A DNA stretch of 64,000 nucleotides. Source: Strigamia acuminata (taxonomy: Eukaryota > Arthropoda > Chilopoda > Geophilomorpha > Linotaeniidae). Below the pieces are notes generated by a model. The model saw only the letters and a program-made list of their open reading frames with translations. It did no database searches and was not told where the DNA came from. Position numbers and translations under genes: made by a program. Positions 12,413 through 24,119 of this stretch are shown in pieces; position 1 is the first letter of the stretch; each line of letters opens with the position of its first letter. Location: the NCBI GenBank assembly GCA_949358305.1, contig OX442318.1, forward strand, positions 11,574,517 through 11,638,516, written 5' to 3'.

Positions 12413-12838
12413 GCTAGGTCCACACTTGTGTTCACACTAGAAGCGCAACGCAAAGACGTTTTTATTTTAATATCAGCGCAGGTATCGGTATCGGCCGATA
12501 TTCGGTTGCCGATTATCGGTATCGGCGATATTGCAAAATATCGACATCGGTCAAAGTCTAGTTCACACTGTAAGGCACGTGTGAACAGAGCTGAAACAAT
12601 TGATGTTGCGTCTGGCCAATCAGATGGTTTCAATGAAACCTGGAATTGGATCTAGTTCTAGAACTAGTTCCAGAATCCGAAAATGGCGGCCTGTTTGCAT
12701 GTGGCAAAGTCTCGCCAACCGGACGTGAATCGTCGAGAGTTGGAGTCGATCGTGATTGGTTGGCCGCAAGACCTTTCCTTGCGTTGCGTCAAGTTTTCTT
12801 GCGTTGCATCTAGTGTGAACACAAGTGTAAACCTAGCT
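12413..12838. mobile_element. TIR element family A, copy 2, with nested CGATATCGG element
   Basis: TIRs CTAGGTCCACACTTGTGTTC and, at the right end, ACACAAGTGTAAACCTAG. The body matches 1650-2201. About 100 bp near 12457-12562 are foreign: a short palindrome-rich unit (CGGTATCGGCCGATATTCGG) also present near 16.6, 18.5 and 21.8 kb. The right arm lacks the hAT insertion found in copy 1. Confidence 0.8.
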
Positions 12839-13199
12839 TATCTTTAAATCCTCTCTGAGGCAGTCAAATTCGATTGTGGTCTCCTCTGCAAGCACTGAGC
12901 AGAAATACAATTAAATTTTAAATTTGCTAGATAACTGGCAACTGACAATTAGTCAAGAGACCACCAACTGCCAATTAGACGGACCAATAATTGACATATG
13001 TTGTGCTGGATATCGTGGAGCCGCTCTCAAACTGAAAAATCTCCATCTGCACATAACATGATCTTTAGAAATAATAACAGGTAATGGCACTATCCACTCG
13101 TGCGCAATAACAAATTTTAGATTTTTATGTTTTTTGTGCGCAATAAATGGAATTTAGGGTTTGAATTTGGCATCAACACACCGGGCACATATTGTAGTA

Positions 13200-13351
13200 C
13201 AGTCGAGCCTCGTTATAACGAATCGCAAAGGACCCGAAAAATCAGTTTGTTATATAAAATGTTTTAACACGATGTTCTGTGGCCAAACAACCAACCAAGC
13301 CGTTTTTAAGTATTCGTTGTAACAAAAAATTCGTTATATCTCCCTATACTG
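13200..13351. mobile_element. pogo/Tigger-like MITE
   Basis: Left tip CAGTCGAGCCTCGTTATAAC preceded by TA; right part TCGTTATATCTCCCTATACTG. CAGTCGA...TATAACG tips are typical of pogo/Tigger-type elements. A relative is at 33389-33696. No transposase coding. Confidence 0.7.
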
Positions 13352-14139
13352 TGGTAGATATGTTCCAGATAAAAATTGTTAAAGAAAATATGTAAAATAA
13401 AAAACTATATCTTAAATTTTTTTTATAGAGTCTAATTTGTACGTGCAACTCATTATCAATATTAAAACACTTCCAATTTGATTGAAACTAAACGCAAGAC
13501 TGGAATAAATTTGACCAACAAACAAGGAGATTCCGTAAATATTTCATAGAGAATTAGAGTCAATAATGTAAATATTTTAAATATTTTAAATCAAATTGGC
13601 ATTTTAAAAGACAGTTGTTTTAACCATGTTAAATCAAAAGAAGTCGTGTAAAAACAAAATGGAAATTATATTTTTTATCCGTACGCTTCAAAAATACATT
13701 TGAAATTAAATTCCAATATATTGCAAAGGATTTTGAAATGCATTGGATTTCGCGAGAATGCATTTTGTAATACATTTTTGCCTGATATTGATTTGCGAAT
13801 AATAATACATTTGTAAAATAAATTATGAAATGCATTTCAAATATTATTATTTGTCAAATATGAATGCATTTTCAAAATGCATCGGACCAAAAGATGCACA
13901 GAGACAATTTTTTTAATAACAATTTTTTTTTTATTGTTATTATTAAAAAAAAATTTTATTGTTAAAAAAATTCTTAAATTTCATTTTTAATTATTATTTT
14001 CATAATTCCCCAATTTATTTTAATGGGAGCCCCTGAATTAATTTTATGGGATTCCTCGATTTGCCGGAAGTTCGGACTACAGTACAAACCGCACTTCGAA
14101 CCATAACATGCTCCCCAATTTTTTGTCGACTTTTCAAAG

Positions 14140-14660
14140 TAAAACAAGTAAATATCTGTAATGCATGGAAGCATTACATCTTAGACTTCTAAACCCCTTC
14201 TACACTTTTCTGTATAGAAATACATCTGTCCGTCTGTCCCTAAATAAAATACCAAAATAAAAGAAAATAATGTGAAGTTTTCGGGTTCGAGAAATGCACA
14301 GACGGGCGACAACGAGTCACCAGAGGGCATTCAGACGTAACACGCGCATTTTGATACGTCCGATAAACGTTTTGTGGTTACAGCCGATAGGAGCTGACCA
14401 TTGATGTAATATAATACGTCATTTCCGGTATCAGTCTGTAATAGACGGCTAAAAGTCTAGTAAAACCAGTTTTTTAATTAAACCGGAGGTCGGAAAAATA
14501 CGAAAATACCTTAGGAACCTATTATAGGTATGCTGAGTTCATTGCAGTTGCCCGTTTGGCTCTACCTGCTATAGTTTTTGAGGAATTGATACGGACAGAC
14601 GGACGGACAGAGCCGTTTCATTAGACTTTCTAAACATAAGGTTTAAAAGTGCGTCTCTTG
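14140..14660. mobile_element. Degenerate copy of element family I (GTCC-rich)
   Basis: Carries TTAGACTTCTAAAC near 14181, CTGTCCGTCTGTCC near 14227 and GACGGACGGACAGAGCCG near 14595. The same words mark better preserved copies at 42877-43740, 55677-56327 and 56994-57644. This copy is rearranged and lacks clean ends. Confidence 0.55.
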
Positions 14661-14734
14661 GTCCGCAAAATCCCGTATTTAATTCCGCAAAATGCTATAA
14701 TGCTATAATGCTGTACAGTTTGAAATGTACTATG

Positions 14735-15027
14735 GGGCCGTGCATAAATTACGTAACGCAAAATTTGGGTTTTTTAGACCCCTCTGGAACATGGTCGTAA
14801 CAAATTCCCGAACCCCCCACCCCCTAATTACGTAACAAAACTGAAATCCCCCCCAAATTTTCAAAAAATCATATAACAAATGATATTTTGATCAATTAAA
14901 ATTAATTTTTTTTTTACATAAAACGTAACAAAATTTGAAACCCCCCTCTCCCTTAGTAATGACTCTTAACAAAATTTGAAACCCCCTCCCCCCCCCCTGG
15001 TGCGTCACGTAATTTATTGACGGCCAC
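14735..15027. mobile_element. TIR element with GGGCCGTGCATAAATTACG tips
   Basis: Left tip GGGCCGTGCATAAATTACGT; right end GTCACGTAATTTATTGACGGCC. The inside has runs of C and repeated AACAAAATTTGAAACCCCC. Terminal words of this kind occur in small DNA transposons of many animals. No gene inside. Confidence 0.65.
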
Positions 15028-15832
15028 TATACGAAAAGCAATATACTGTATTTAACCAAATGGATATACCATGTTAAATCAAAAGAAATCGTGTAAAAAC
15101 AAAATTGAATTTATTTTCCTAAACCACCTTAAATTAAAATCACGAACATGACTTTACGAATGCACCTACTATTATTTCATGAAAGAACCCATTCTCTTCA
15201 ACTACCATGTCGAAACCATATAAATCAATTTCAATGCCATTAATTGCTTATGAATAAATCATACAATATTCTAGTGAAATAAAAATTGTGTTTCATACAA
15301 CCATGACAGAACATTTCAATAGAACTGAAAATTGAAGTTTCAACTACATAATGTTTCCATCAAGGCATCCTCCTCCCAGCAGAATCTCCCTAAATAACTC
15401 TTCTTTTTTCCCATAGAACACTGCACCATTGTTCACCTTTCCACATGATTTATCTCAACGCCACAAGGGAGCCCTTTGTTCAATTCCTTCTCCTTTTTGT
15501 CACAGGGATACCAGTATGTAAACACCAGATTAAAGAGACGCATCCTAAGTGATGCTACATGCTTCCATTTTTACATTTTTAAATGAATAATAAAAATGAA
15601 ATAAATTTTTAAAAAAATATCTTCAATTATTAAAATTTGAATGGACGTTATTGCTCAAATCTGGTATTATGCAAAACTAATAAAGGAAACACATGGAGCT
15701 GAAATCAACAGAGGGGGGAATGAATTGCCACCATTTACAGCATTAAAGTACCTGGTGGCGAATCCAGAAATTAATTTCAGGAGGCTGCTTAATAGAATTT
15801 TTTTTTCTCTCCTTAACGGAGAGAAAAAAATC

Positions 15833-16140
15833 TATTAGGCGCATTCAGAGTTTGTTTGTACGGTTTTTCGTGTTTCTATAAGCGGCAAAAACATGCTTTT
15901 TTTGCTTTCGTGTCCGTTTAGACTTTATTTTTTCGGTTTTACAAGTAAACGACAATTAAAATTCCATCATTACGGTAACTTCTGTCGATGCAATTCTCTT
16001 ATTGCCGATGGATGCGTCATCTGCCGTTTTATGGCTTTTTTCATGTCCATTGCTTATAGAAACAGCAAAAACAGTAAAAACAAGCTCTGCATGTACCTAA
16101 TCGGTATTTATTGAACTAAACTACATCAAAATGCGCGTAG
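15833..16140. repeat. Dispersed repeat shared with 26468-26930
   Basis: Starts TAGGCGCATTCAGAGTTT and matches AATAGGCGCATTCAAAGTTT at about 26475. Both continue with variants of GGTTTTT, TTTATAAACGG and AACAGC-rich text. Likely two copies of a non-autonomous element; ends not precisely defined. Confidence 0.45.
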
Positions 16141-16766
16141 CCGGTAAACGGCTACTCGATGTTATGTTGATAATATTGGAATGTTGTGTTTACATTACAG
16201 TATGGCAATGTGGTATTCTGTAGTGTGGTGCCACATGAGTGGCGCCAATGATTAATTAGTCTACTTATGTAGTGTCATACAACCGTGACCACCCCATGTA
16301 CAGTTTTAACGCCCAGTCCGAATAAAGCCACCCATAGAGTAAAACGTGCTCCGAGTCTCTCACTTCAAGTGAACCCACATCACTAACAGATAATGGGGTT
16401 GAAATTAACCCGTAAGAATTAATCCCACAAATGACTCCGAGTTTAAATTTAATGCTTTTAATCCAGTCGGAAATTCCGCAAGGAATATCCAGCGTTAAAC
16501 AATCGTTTACCGAAATTCCATAGGGAATTACATACCGTATTTCTTCGAAGAAATATACCCTTTTTTTAATCTTTGACCGATATCGATATTTTGCAGTATC
16601 GCCGATACCGATAATCGGCAACCGAAAAATAAATTCCTTTACGTTTTTGATTTAACACAGTTAAAAAAAATTGCCAATTTGATTTAAACTTTAAGAGAAA
16701 ATATTTCCATTAACTAATATTTTAAGAAACATTTAGCAATGTCCAAGTGCAGTTTCTCTTTTACAC

Positions 16767-17349
16767 CTTTTGTTTTATATACCCTATTTTCCAGAACACA
16801 TCTACCGTGTAAAACAGAATCGAGTGTATATAATGACACCGTAATATCTGCCCAACTAGATGGACTGCTTCAATGATGTTGAAATCAATTTTTCTCAGAT
16901 CCAGAGACTCCTGCCAAAAAATATTTAGAAAAAAAAAAAAAAAAAAAAAAAAATGGTTCCAAAAATAAAATACTGACCAACCACCCCAAAATGCCCCCCC
17001 CCCCCCACCCAAACCCATCAAAAACCAATTCCTAATTCCCTCCATCTTATCCCCCCCAAATAAAAATTAATAATATTTCCTTAATCACCGACAAAACACC
17101 GGCTTAATTCCCAAACCCCTCAAAGCCTCAATCCCACCCCGACAAACACTCTAAACCAATTGCATTATGGGATACTTCATCCAAAACTAATCCCTCCTAA
17201 TGACAAAAATAAAAATAAACAACAAAAAAAAAAAATTACAAAAATCACAAAAATCAATAAAAACCACAAAAATAATATTTACCTGCAGCACTGGTTCTAA
17301 AAAGAGCAAAAAAGCAAAGTACCAAGCAGAATGAGCGCTCAGACTTCAT
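16767..17349 (-). other. Candidate exon pair of an unassigned gene
   Basis: Exon 16767-16910 has a good acceptor, is open in phase 0 for 48 codons (ESLDLRKIDFNIIEAVHLVG onward, then a hydrophobic stretch with SILFYTVDVFW) and ends at a GTGTAA donor. Upstream, 17283-17349 lies between CACAG and GTAAAT. It reads in one frame as a signal-peptide-like start (MKSERSFCLVLCFFAL) ending in phase 1, and in another as SAWYFAFLLFLEPVLQ ending in phase 0, which would join the downstream exon but starts after a stop. The phase conflict leaves the structure open. It could be a separate small membrane protein gene or missing 5' exons of the GPCR; I do not recognise the family. Confidence 0.3.
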
Positions 17350-18448
17350 CTGTGAATACAAAGAAAACGCGATGATACGTAGCTTAGGTGACATCCTCCC
17401 AGTTACCCTTCGCAGCATCACCATCGCCGAGCATCTGGCGTTACCATGCCAACCCCGGCACATATTTACGACAAGCGCAACGAGATTAAGCCCCTCCTCC
17501 ATCCCTGGCCACATTCCACACGTGACATTTAACCCCACAATTTACCCCCACCAACCCCAAACCCCCGCGCACTATTAGAAATTTTTTTTAAAAATAAATT
17601 CCCCAAAAAATCCAAAATTTTTTTCAGCCATTTTGAAATTTAAAAAAAAAATTAAAATAACGTCACGTGATGGAGGATTGATTAAAGTGGGGATTAAGTG
17701 ATTGGGATTAGTAGGGGGGGGATTGTTTTCGGTTGTAATAATCAAAGGTGGCCCCCGATGAGGCCACTTACCGCGCCGGCGCCCGCTCCACACACAAGCG
17801 CGTCCGTTTGGGGGGGAAAGGAAATTCGGTCGGGACTCGGGATCGATAAGTGGGCGGAGTTTTGGGTGCATCGAGAGATGTGTCGCGTTCTAAATATAGA
17901 TAAAGATGCTCGCGCATCGCGAATCGGTGACAAAATGCTAATTAAGCCCGTGTCAAGCGCATCATCGATCAGGACAATGTAATAAAGTTGTTCGGAGATG
18001 TCGAACGGGGGGAGTGGGGGGAGGGTGTTGGCTCGATTTATGGGTGGTTAGATTAAAGGTGGTTGTTGTTGTTGAGGGTGTTAATTATGGGCTGGTTGGA
18101 TTGGGGGCTAAGGGTGGCGTTGGGAATTGGGGGGATTTAATTAAGGAGTTTTGGAATGGGAATGGGAATGGGCAAATTTGGTGCTTTTAGTTTTGGAGGG
18201 CGAGATTGGTTCGGGAAAGTTAGTTTGGGTTTAATTGAATTGTACTGCGTTTACATGCACCGAATGTTTTGAGTGGTGGGTAATTCGAGCGGTGGGGAAA
18301 TCGAATTGTTGTGTTTACATGCGGAAAATAATTCGTGATCGCTTTTGGTTTTCGACCAATGGGAAAGTGCCGGAAGCGATGTGCGCAAGCGGAATGAAAA
18401 TAGTTCCGAGTTCTCTCGAATTAAACAACCTTCTGCGAGGGATTATTC

Positions 18449-18553
18449 TAGACTTTGACCGATATCGATATTTTGCAGTATCGCCGATACCGACAATCGG
18501 CAACCGAATATCGGCCGATACCGATACCTGCGCCGATATTAAAATTAAAATGT
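18449..18553. repeat. CGATATCGG short element, isolated copy
   Basis: About 105 bp from TCTAGACTTTGACCGATATC to GCGCCGATATTAAAAT. It is the reverse complement of the unit nested in 12413-12838. Further partial copies lie at about 16553-16626 and 21795-21842. Internally built of palindromic words such as GGTATCGGCCGATA. Confidence 0.65.
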
Positions 18554-18994
18554 CCGAAAAATCGGGGTGTCTTATGGTCTGAACAACGTGCAATGGAACG
18601 TCCACTACACATTAAAAATGAAGTTTAAGGATTTTTTTTTTCTATAAATTGACTGATAAATTTTGGGTCCGTAAAATACAGGGGGTATGACGATCAGAAT
18701 CTGCGTGTCAGAGATTCGAATCTTGGATGGGATTCGGAAAGATTTAGATGATTATTTTAATAAAAAAGTGGAAAATATTTTAACTTTTGTCCAATTATCG
18801 ACAAAAAATTTATAAAATGTAAATATTCGAGATTCGGAGATTCGGGGATTCGGAACGGCATTCGAAAGCCCATGTCAGAGATTTGGTTGAATGTCGTACC
18901 CCCTGGTAGAATATGGTAATTGTTTTTTATTTAAAGATTTGTTTTGGGTGGCTTCTCTGTCAGTTTGGCCGGTATCTGAATGCAGCATTTTCAC

Positions 18995-19236
18995 ACAGGG
19001 AAAGTCAAAAGTGTGGATACACCATCTTTGTTGAAATATTTAACTTAAGATGATAAGTTGCGTAATACTAATTCGAGGGTGCTGGATAACTTTGAAGACG
19101 ACCTTACGAGTCAAATTTATGGTCATAACTGGATAGGTCACCGTAGACTTCTTATTCAGACGCATTATTAGAATTGATATATCGTCGATCATTATCAAGA
19201 AAAAAAGTGTGGAGACTTTTGACTCGCCCTGTGTAT
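18995..19236. mobile_element. Foldback element with CACAGGG tips
   Basis: CACAGGGAAAGTCAAAAGTGT at the left is answered by CACTTTTGACTCGCCCTGTG at the right. Arms of roughly 100 bp meet around TTAACTTAAG. No coding. Confidence 0.65.
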
Positions 19237-20058
19237 TGTAGTTTGTGAAACAAAGTGTGAATTTGTTTACGCTCTTGGTCAACATTATTTTCCAAATCTG
19301 AAAAAAAAATTTATGGAATATAAAATTATTATAATTTCTTCACTTGAAAATGCATATTTACACACAATGCATTTTACACGTAAAAAGTTAATTACTGAAC
19401 ACACAGAATGCATTTTTGCACTCAAAAAATAACTTGACATTATTAAAAAATGCATTTTTGCAAGTAAAAAGTGCATGACTACATTTTCTAACTTAAGAAA
19501 TGCATTTTCTGTCCTTAAAAATCATATTTATGCACGTAAAATTCCCTTATTGTACATAACGTACTTTCACCCATTTACCGCTAAGTGCTTTAGCGGCATG
19601 CGACACCTTTCATCGAATTCGACGCGTCGATAAAAGGTCAAAAGGTAACACGTGAATCGATAAAACATCATTAAACAAAACATCAAAATAAAACATCCGA
19701 TCAAACATCAGATAAAATGTGAGCGGGTTCCAAGCTGATATTTGTCACACCATTTCCACGAGCGTAGAATTGATTTTTCCACCGTTAAACCGCATAAATT
19801 GTACAAAAAAACACCAACGAGTAACAAACTATGCACGCTTAACAGGCTAAAACAATTTATTCCCATAGGAAATTTAAAAAAAAAATAGTTTTGGTGTTTT
19901 TATTCACTCAAAACAAATATTTCTTTTCCTTCGTTCTTCCTTTTCTTAGAGAGTTCGGATTTCGGAATAAGAAAAGAAAAATTTACACAAGATTTTTTTT
20001 TGTTTATCCGTTTATCTTTGATTTCGTTTTAATCGAGTCATAAGAATGGACAACATTG

Positions 20059-23000
20059 TCAACTCTGCTGCGTGCGCACGGATGGAGCGTTTCTACGTAT
20101 TTGCGCACTTGTCGGCCTTCTGGGGTTCATTGTACGTTGGAAAATGTTGTTGGATAACCAGACTGCGGGCGAGAAAAAGCGCACTGGAAAGTCACTGCAA
20201 AAATAATTAAGTTATTAATTTTTTCTTCTTTTTTTTGTTTAAAAAATAACAAATTTGAAAATATAATCAGTTCAACTGACCAAACTCCGACGACTGGTTC
20301 GGCATCAATGGCGGCTACGATTTGCAGTGGGAATAAAATAGAAAAGATGGCGCCACTAAGGAAAATAAAATTTATAAAATTAAAATTAAAATACAACAAA
20401 ATATGCATTTTTAATTGTAAAAAATCATATTTATGTGTAAAAATGCGTCTTTTTTAATGCATAAAAGCAAAAATAGCCCTTCAATCTAAAAAAAATGCAT
20501 TTTACATGCATGAATTGAGCTGAAACAATAAAAAATGCATTTTCTATGCATAAATTGAGCTAAAACTATAAAAAATAGCCCTTCAATCTAAAAAAAAAAT
20601 GCATTTTCTATGCATAAATTAAGCTGAAACAATGATAAAATGCATTTTCTATGCATAAATTGAGCTAAATCAATAAAAAATGCATTTTCTATGCATAAAT
20701 TGAGCTGAATCAATAAAAAAAATGCATTTTCTATGCATAAATTAAGCTGAAACAATGATAAAAATGCATTTTCTATGCATAAATTGAGCTGAATCAATAA
20801 AAAATGCATTTTCTATGCATAAATTGAGCTGAATCAATAAAAAAAATGCATTTTCTATGCATAAATTAAGCTGAAACAATGATAAAATGCATTTTCTATG
20901 CATAAATTGAGCTAAATCAATAAAAAATGCATTTTCTATGCATAAATTGAGCTGAATCAATAAAAAAAATGCATTTTCTATGCATAAATTAAGCTGAAAC
21001 AATGATAAAAATGCATTTTCTATGCATAAATTGAGCTGAATCAATAAAAAATGCATTTTCTATGCATAAATTGAGCTGAATCAATAAAAAAAATGCATTT
21101 TCTATGCATAAATTAAGCTGAAACAATGATAAAATGCATTTTCTATGCATAAATTGAGCTGAATCAATAAAAAAATGCATTTTCTAAGCATAAATTAAGC
21201 TAAAACTATATGAAAATGCATTTTCTATGCATACAAATGCATTTCACAAGCAAAAATGGAGAATAAATTACTTCATTAATTACCTAATAAAAAAAGACTT
21301 TACAAGAGCTGTTAAAACTGCCAGCGGAAAACCAAATCCGACAAAATATGGCCAATTATTTTCAATAAACGAAAGCCGTTTATGCACTTCCCAACCTAAA
21401 CACAAACACAATTAAAACAAAATAAATAAACAAATAAAAATACATATTTTCAACATCCGTACCCATGTTGTACCACTTATACTCAAAAGCATAAAGAGAA
21501 TACAAAAAAGACATTTGTATAAGGTTCAGAATTTCACCCACAGGTGACATAAGAAAGTGTCTGCAAAGCATCGCCTGAAAAAAATCCAAAAAATCCAAAA
21601 AACACGTTAAAAATCCATCAAATTTACAGCAAAAAAAAATAAATTCACGAACAAATTCCGCACCTGGACTAGAAAAAACGTCTGAACGATAATGCTGAAG
21701 AAAAAATCAGCCACGAATTTACTGACGCTCGACATATGGCTCCTTCGTCCGCCCCCCTGACGAAATGCGAACTCGGCAATATCCTAGCAAAAACGATATC
21801 GGTGAATACTGAAATATCGGCCGAAAGCCGATACAAAGTCTAGTAATTTGCTTTTGGAGGCGCAATACTCACTTGAAATAAAAGACAGTTGATTATTTTA
21901 CTTATAAAAAACATAGGCACTTCCCAAGCACAACTGAAAACAATTGATAGGCAAGGCGAGAGCCAAGACCATATAAAATTAGCTGTCGATCCGCTATCTG
22001 TGTGTATAAATATAACAAAACTAATTATAAACTCGGGGATAAATTGTGCATTCATTGCGCCTAATGTTAATCTCATTACCAACATTTGTGTTGACTTGCG
22101 GCATATTTTTTAAGAATTTTAGCATTTTACGATAAAATTTGAGTTTTTAGAAGGAATTTCCAGCATAGTGCAATAAAATCGAGTGAAACTGGAATGATTT
22201 CAACATATTTGTGATGAATTTCATCAAATCATCTCGATATCTGGGTATAATTAATGAATTGCAACAGATTGATCAATTTAACCAAAAATTTGATAAACTT
22301 GGACACCATTTTAATGTATTTATCTTAATTGTGGCGGATTTCAGCTTATTTAAGATGAATTTCAGCATATTTATGATAAATTTCAGCATATTTATGTGAA
22401 TTTCAGCATATTTATGATGAATTTCAGCATATTTATGATGAATTTCAGCATATTTATGATGAATTTCAGCATATTTATGATAAATTTCAGCATATTTATG
22501 ATGAATTTCCACTTATTTTAGCCAAATCTGACAATTTACTATCAATTTCAGCACATTATAAAACATTTAAACTTATTATCAACCAATTACTGCATACTTA
22601 ACATCAACTTAGTATACAAAATTGCAACCAAAACAATATCCAACTAAAATCAAATTGGCAACAAGATTAACATTAGCTGCATTGCACCAGACCCACCAAC
22701 ACCCAAAAACACACCTAAAGTGTATTCGATCATGGACTGGAACCCCGGAACCACAAATCTATTAAACAGCTCGATACTGCACTACAAAAAAACAAATAAA
22801 AACAAAAACAAAAATTAAAAACAAATTCCTCTCGCACAATTCAGCACTCGTACCCAAAACACGATTCCATTGAGACCGAAACACAGCAAAATCTGATAAA
22901 AGAAGGACGATTCCCTAAACGAAAAACAAAAGAACAAAAACAAAAATTACTAAGACAAATTTCGCCATATTTTTCACTAATTAATTCCTACTCTTCGGAT

Positions 23001-23297
23001 TTCTTTTTCCTCGAACTTCGACTCGTCGAACCCGAATTGTTCTGCGATTTCTTTTTGGCTTTGCGCGATTGTTTGCTCAATTCAAATAACTTAACCAATC
23101 CCCACGCCGAATCGCGCACACCAACTGCTGCACTTTTAATTATTATCTGCAAGAGAATGGGTTTAGTTTCCTTTGTTCTGGATTTCTCGATTTTCCGACC
23201 GAATTCTTCCTCTTTTTATTTTTATTTTTTTTAATTTTTCCGTTTTATTCGTTTATGTTTTTACTTTAGTTTGATCCATCTTTGTCAAATCGTTCAT
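20059..23297 (-). CDS. EI24: EI24 (PIG8/EPG-4) autophagy-associated ER membrane protein
   Basis: Complete orthologue of etoposide-induced protein 2.4, a multi-pass ER protein needed for autophagy in animals. Ten exons: 23265-23297 (start ATG 23295-23297), 22992-23146, 22854-22914, 22715-22781, 21873-21997, 21664-21783, 21463-21574, 21284-21395, 20281-20355 and 20059-20194 (stop TGA). Summed length is 996 nt, 331 residues (human 340). All introns are GT-AG with matching phases. Diagnostic blocks: [14 protein letters not shown] (N-terminal, followed by a basic stretch), [93 protein letters not shown] and [10 protein letters not shown]. Intron 4 holds a 21-bp tandem repeat and intron 8 a 41-bp higher-order repeat. 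It is divergently paired with TLCD5. Confidence 0.96.
20470..21240. repeat. 41-bp tandem repeat with higher-order structure, in EI24 intron 8
   Basis: Units of about 41 bp contain ATGCATTTTCTATGCATAAA followed by one of three variable tails (TTAAGCTGAAACAATGAT, TTGAGCTAAATCAAT, TTGAGCTGAATCAAT). The AAGCTGAAAC tail recurs at 20621, 20744, 20868, 20991 and 21115, giving trimers of 123 and 124 bp in alternation. Trimers 1 and 3 share a variant, as do 2 and 4, so a 247-bp super-unit is present. Open frames on the minus strand here are repeat artefacts. Confidence 0.92.
22330..22512. repeat. 21-bp tandem repeat in EI24 intron 4
   Basis: About eight copies of ATTTCAGCATATTTATGATGA with minor changes (one copy shortened, the first degenerate). 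Because 21 is a multiple of three, it produces an open minus frame of repeated MLKFI/YAEIH words, which is not a gene. Confidence 0.9.
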
Positions 23298-24070
23298 CGC
23301 TTCGTGGCCATCCTTCTAAACCCTAAACAAACAAAAACGAGACGTAAAATTAAGTTTAAAACCTGCAAAGATGTCGATCGATTGAAAACAACTCACTCGG
23401 GAACTAAAAACCACCGCGACCCAACGTACTCTGTCGCTTCTTTTCGTTTATTTTATTTTATACTTATCACGATATTCCCAATGTGCATGCGCGGACGGTG
23501 GCGACGCCAATCGCCAATAAACGCAAATAAATAAAAAAAAAAAATAAATAGAAATTTTTAAAAATAATCAATAATCTCATAACAAAAATTAAAATTCCAA
23601 CAAATAAAAAAAATATTTAAACATTTAAATATTTAATCCACCGATTAAATTCGAGAATTACAACAAAATGAAAACAAAACGAGATATTCGTCAAGAGATG
23701 GCGACGGCGTAAGGTAAACAGTCGATTCTATTCGGCAGCGCAGGTAGAGACGGATTCAAACATCGTGCAGTGGAATGAAGCGGCGTCCTACATTCAAACA
23801 TTTTTTTCTTCTTTCTCCTCCTGCTTCAATTTGACGGTCACTAGTGGCTGAGGACTTTGACCTCGACGTCCGGCCCAATTATATGGTTATTCAGGTAATG
23901 CACTTGGCCTACTTGGCCCTTTCGTCCTTCATTCTTGCACGCGACAACGACTAACAGAGGATTCCAGAAGAGCAGACGATCTTTTGGCTCCGACTTTAAT
24001 CGTTGTCAATTTGTATTTTTAAATCAAATGAATAGTGCACATTATGCCTGGGTTCCGCTCTCAAATTCCG
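23298..24070. promoter_or_regulatory. Shared divergent promoter region EI24 / TLCD5 with TLCD5 5' non-coding exon
   Basis: EI24 starts at 23297 on the minus strand and TLCD5 transcription runs to the right. TGTGCATGCGCGG (about 23480) resembles an NRF1 site. A probable 5' non-coding exon of TLCD5 ends at 24070 with a perfect donor (CCG|GTGAGT). Transcription starts are not visible from sequence; the bidirectional role is inferred from geometry. Confidence 0.45.
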
Positions 24071-24119
24071 GTGAGTTTTGCCCGACTCTGGACGGGAGAT
24101 ATTTGCAATTTTTGATTTT

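Larger units (their letters stand above)
12241..16766. other. Repeat-rich stretch without a confirmed gene
   Basis: Contains family A copy 2 (12413-12838), a pogo/Tigger-like MITE (13200-13351), an AT-rich stretch with many GCATTT words (13.5-13.9 kb), a (GTCC)n-type element fragment (14140-14660), a TIR element (14735-15027) and a repeat near 15.8-16.1 kb shared with 26.5 kb. An unexplained open frame lies at 16265-16621 (-). No convincing exon apart from the weak 12292-12348 candidate. Confidence 0.5.
16911..20058. other. Compositionally odd stretch, no confirmed gene
   Basis: Contains a poly-A/poly-C block (16925-17060), a C-rich then G-rich tract with CpG clusters (17.4-18.2 kb), a copy of the CGATATCGG unit (18449-18553), a fragment shared with 6.2 kb (about 18687-18740), a foldback element (18995-19236) and AT-rich sequence with GCATTTT words (19.3-19.6 kb). 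Apart from the candidate exon 17283-17349, none of the open frames has spliced or family support. Confidence 0.5.

Noticed and set aside
20588-21180. Minus-strand repeated peptides with [10 protein letters not shown]
   Set aside because: By-product of the 41-bp (123-bp trimer) intronic repeat.
20470-21240. CRISPR-like regular repeat array
   Set aside because: No unique spacers of constant size, eukaryotic intron context, no cas genes; it is a tandem satellite.
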